From Bryobacterales bacterium (GTDB taxonomy: Bacteria; Acidobacteriota; Terriglobia; Bryobacterales; Bryobacteraceae), in the NCBI GenBank assembly GCA_003487005.1, contig DNFG01000342.1:3560-9289 (forward strand): a DNA stretch of 5,730 nt, read 5' to 3'. Under the pieces are notes generated by a model. The model was not told where the DNA came from. It made no database searches and saw only the letters and a program-made list of their open reading frames with translations. The translations under genes were made by a program, and so were the position numbers. Within the stretch, counting starts at the first letter, position 1. Each line of letters opens with the position of its first letter. This document shows, one piece after another, positions 4,957 to 5,730 of this stretch.

Positions 4957-5730
4957 ATGTTACGGTTTGGGCCTTACGAGGTGCACGAGGAGCTTGGACG
5001 CGGCGGAATGGGCATCGTCTACCGCGGCTTCGACCCCCTCATTCAGCGCGACGTCGCTCTCAAGACCATCAAACTGTACGACATTAGCGACGAATCCGAA
5101 CGCCGCCACATGCAGGACCGCCTCGCCCGCGAAGCCCAGTCCGCCGGCCGCCTCTCGCACCCCAACATCGTCACCATCTACCAGGTCGGCTACGCCGAAA
5201 TGCGCCCGAACGAGGTAGTCGCCTACATCGCCATGGAGTACGTGCCTGGCCGGACCCTCGCCGCGGTCATGGAAAAGACCCGCCCCGGCAATCACGGCCT
5301 CGTCCTCAAACTCCTCCGCCAGACGGCCGAAGGCCTCGATTACGCCCACTCCCAGGGTGTCATCCATCGCGACGTCAAACCCGCCAATCTCCTCATCACC
5401 AGCGATGGCCGCCTCAAGATCACCGATTTCGGCGTCGCCAAGCTCGTCTCCCACACCATGACGATGACCGGCACCGTGCTCGGCTCCCCGTTCTACATGT
5501 CTCCCGAGCAGATCCGCGCCGACCGTGTGGACGGCCGCAGCGACCAGTATGCCCTCGCCGTCGTCGCCTACGAAGTCTTCGGCGGACGCAAACCCTTTCA
5601 GGCCGAAACCCTCAGCGCCCTCGTTTACAAAATCGCCCACGAGGAGGCCCCGGGCCTCGAACTCGATTCCGCCGCCCTTGCCGGCCGCCTCAGCCCCATC
5701 CTGAAACGCGCCATGGCGAAGGAACCCGAG
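4957..5730 (+). CDS. Hanks-type serine/threonine protein kinase (3' partial)
   Basis: The frame is open for 258 codons from the ATG at 4957 to the window edge. All landmarks of an active protein kinase are present: glycine loop GRGGMG (14-19), ATP-anchoring K36 in VALK, the likely helix-C Glu E59 in REAQ, hinge MEYVPG (93-98), catalytic loop HRDVKPAN (137-144, D139), metal-binding DFG (157-159), and an activation segment with T167, T169, T171 and T173 before SPE (182-184), then SDQYAL (195-200). The Arg before the catalytic Asp makes it an RD kinase, typically switched on by activation-loop autophosphorylation. It phosphorylates Ser/Thr on partner proteins in the cytoplasm. The usual transmembrane segment and sensor part, if any, lie beyond the edge. 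There is no Shine-Dalgarno sequence; a -10-like TATACT ends 7 bp upstream, suggesting a leaderless mRNA. The TPR gene is divergent. Confidence 0.95.
   Translation, partial: MLRFGPYEVHEELGRGGMGIVYRGFDPLIQRDVALKTIKLYDISDESERRHMQDRLAREAQSAGRLSHPNIVTIYQVGYAEMRPNEVVAYIAMEYVPGRTLAAVMEKTRPGNHGLVLKLLRQTAEGLDYAHSQGVIHRDVKPANLLITSDGRLKITDFGVAKLVSHTMTMTGTVLGSPFYMSPEQIRADRVDGRSDQYALAVVAYEVFGGRKPFQAETLSALVYKIAHEEAPGLELDSAALAGRLSPILKRAMAKEPE

Noticed and set aside
4040..4957. 305-codon plus-strand frame ending in a TAATG overlap with the kinase start
   Set aside because: It is a shadow of the TPR gene: Arg/Gln/His-rich, without domains, while the minus frame holds five exact 34-residue TPRs. The TAATG overlap is coincidental.
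4960..5640. 226-codon minus-strand frame opposite the kinase
   Set aside because: The plus-strand frame contains every kinase landmark in order; the antisense is composition-driven.

Overview
The window is GC-rich, with G or C favoured at third codon positions, and densely coding. It has the flavour of a soil-type Acidobacteriota genome (Bryobacter/Solibacter-like): a Hanks-type Ser/Thr kinase with a GRGGMG glycine loop, a secreted carboxypeptidase-regulatory-like plus TPR protein, a BNR/Asp-box polysaccharide-type protein and a cupin lipoprotein. This placement is inferred from protein style and composition; there is no rRNA or other marker gene. Planctomycetota or Verrucomicrobiota are weaker alternatives.

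Layout, left to right. (1) 1-117 (+): the last 38 codons of a gene cut by the window edge, not recognised. (2) 149-988 (+): a lipoprotein with two cupin-like domains, of which only the second keeps metal ligands. (3) 1031-2413 (+): a BNR-4/Asp-box beta-propeller protein resembling the fold family of ulvan lyases. (4) 2471-3970 (+): a 499-residue protein I cannot assign. It has a cysteine-bearing N-terminus, a hydrophobic centre and a His/Gly-rich C-terminal region, and its architecture loosely resembles toxin/effector proteins. (5) 3971-4903 (-): a secreted-type protein with an N-terminal beta-sandwich and five TPRs, convergent with gene 4. The two stop codons abut in one TGATCA palindrome. 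(6) 4957-5730 (+): the first 258 codons of a Ser/Thr protein kinase, divergent from gene 5 and running off the right edge. A closed-ORF search would miss it because it has no stop in the window.

There are two plausible functional units. The cupin lipoprotein and the BNR protein lie 42 bp apart on one strand and could act together outside the cytoplasm on a uronate-containing polysaccharide; this is inference from folds and active-site residues. The kinase and TPR protein share a 53-bp divergent intergenic region whose A/T-rich core, GTTTATACTT, reads as a -10 element on both strands. The kinase start lies 7 bp past that element with no Shine-Dalgarno sequence, which suggests a leaderless mRNA. 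The TPR gene and gene 4 instead have textbook AGGAGG sites 5 nt before ATG.

I see no tRNA, rRNA, CRISPR array, insertion sequence, attachment site or origin. All gene-free gaps are under 60 bp. The long ORFs in other frames (including 1019-2431 and 2450-3952 on the minus strand and 4040-4957 on the plus strand) are shadows produced by the codon bias. The best candidate for something undescribed is gene 4.
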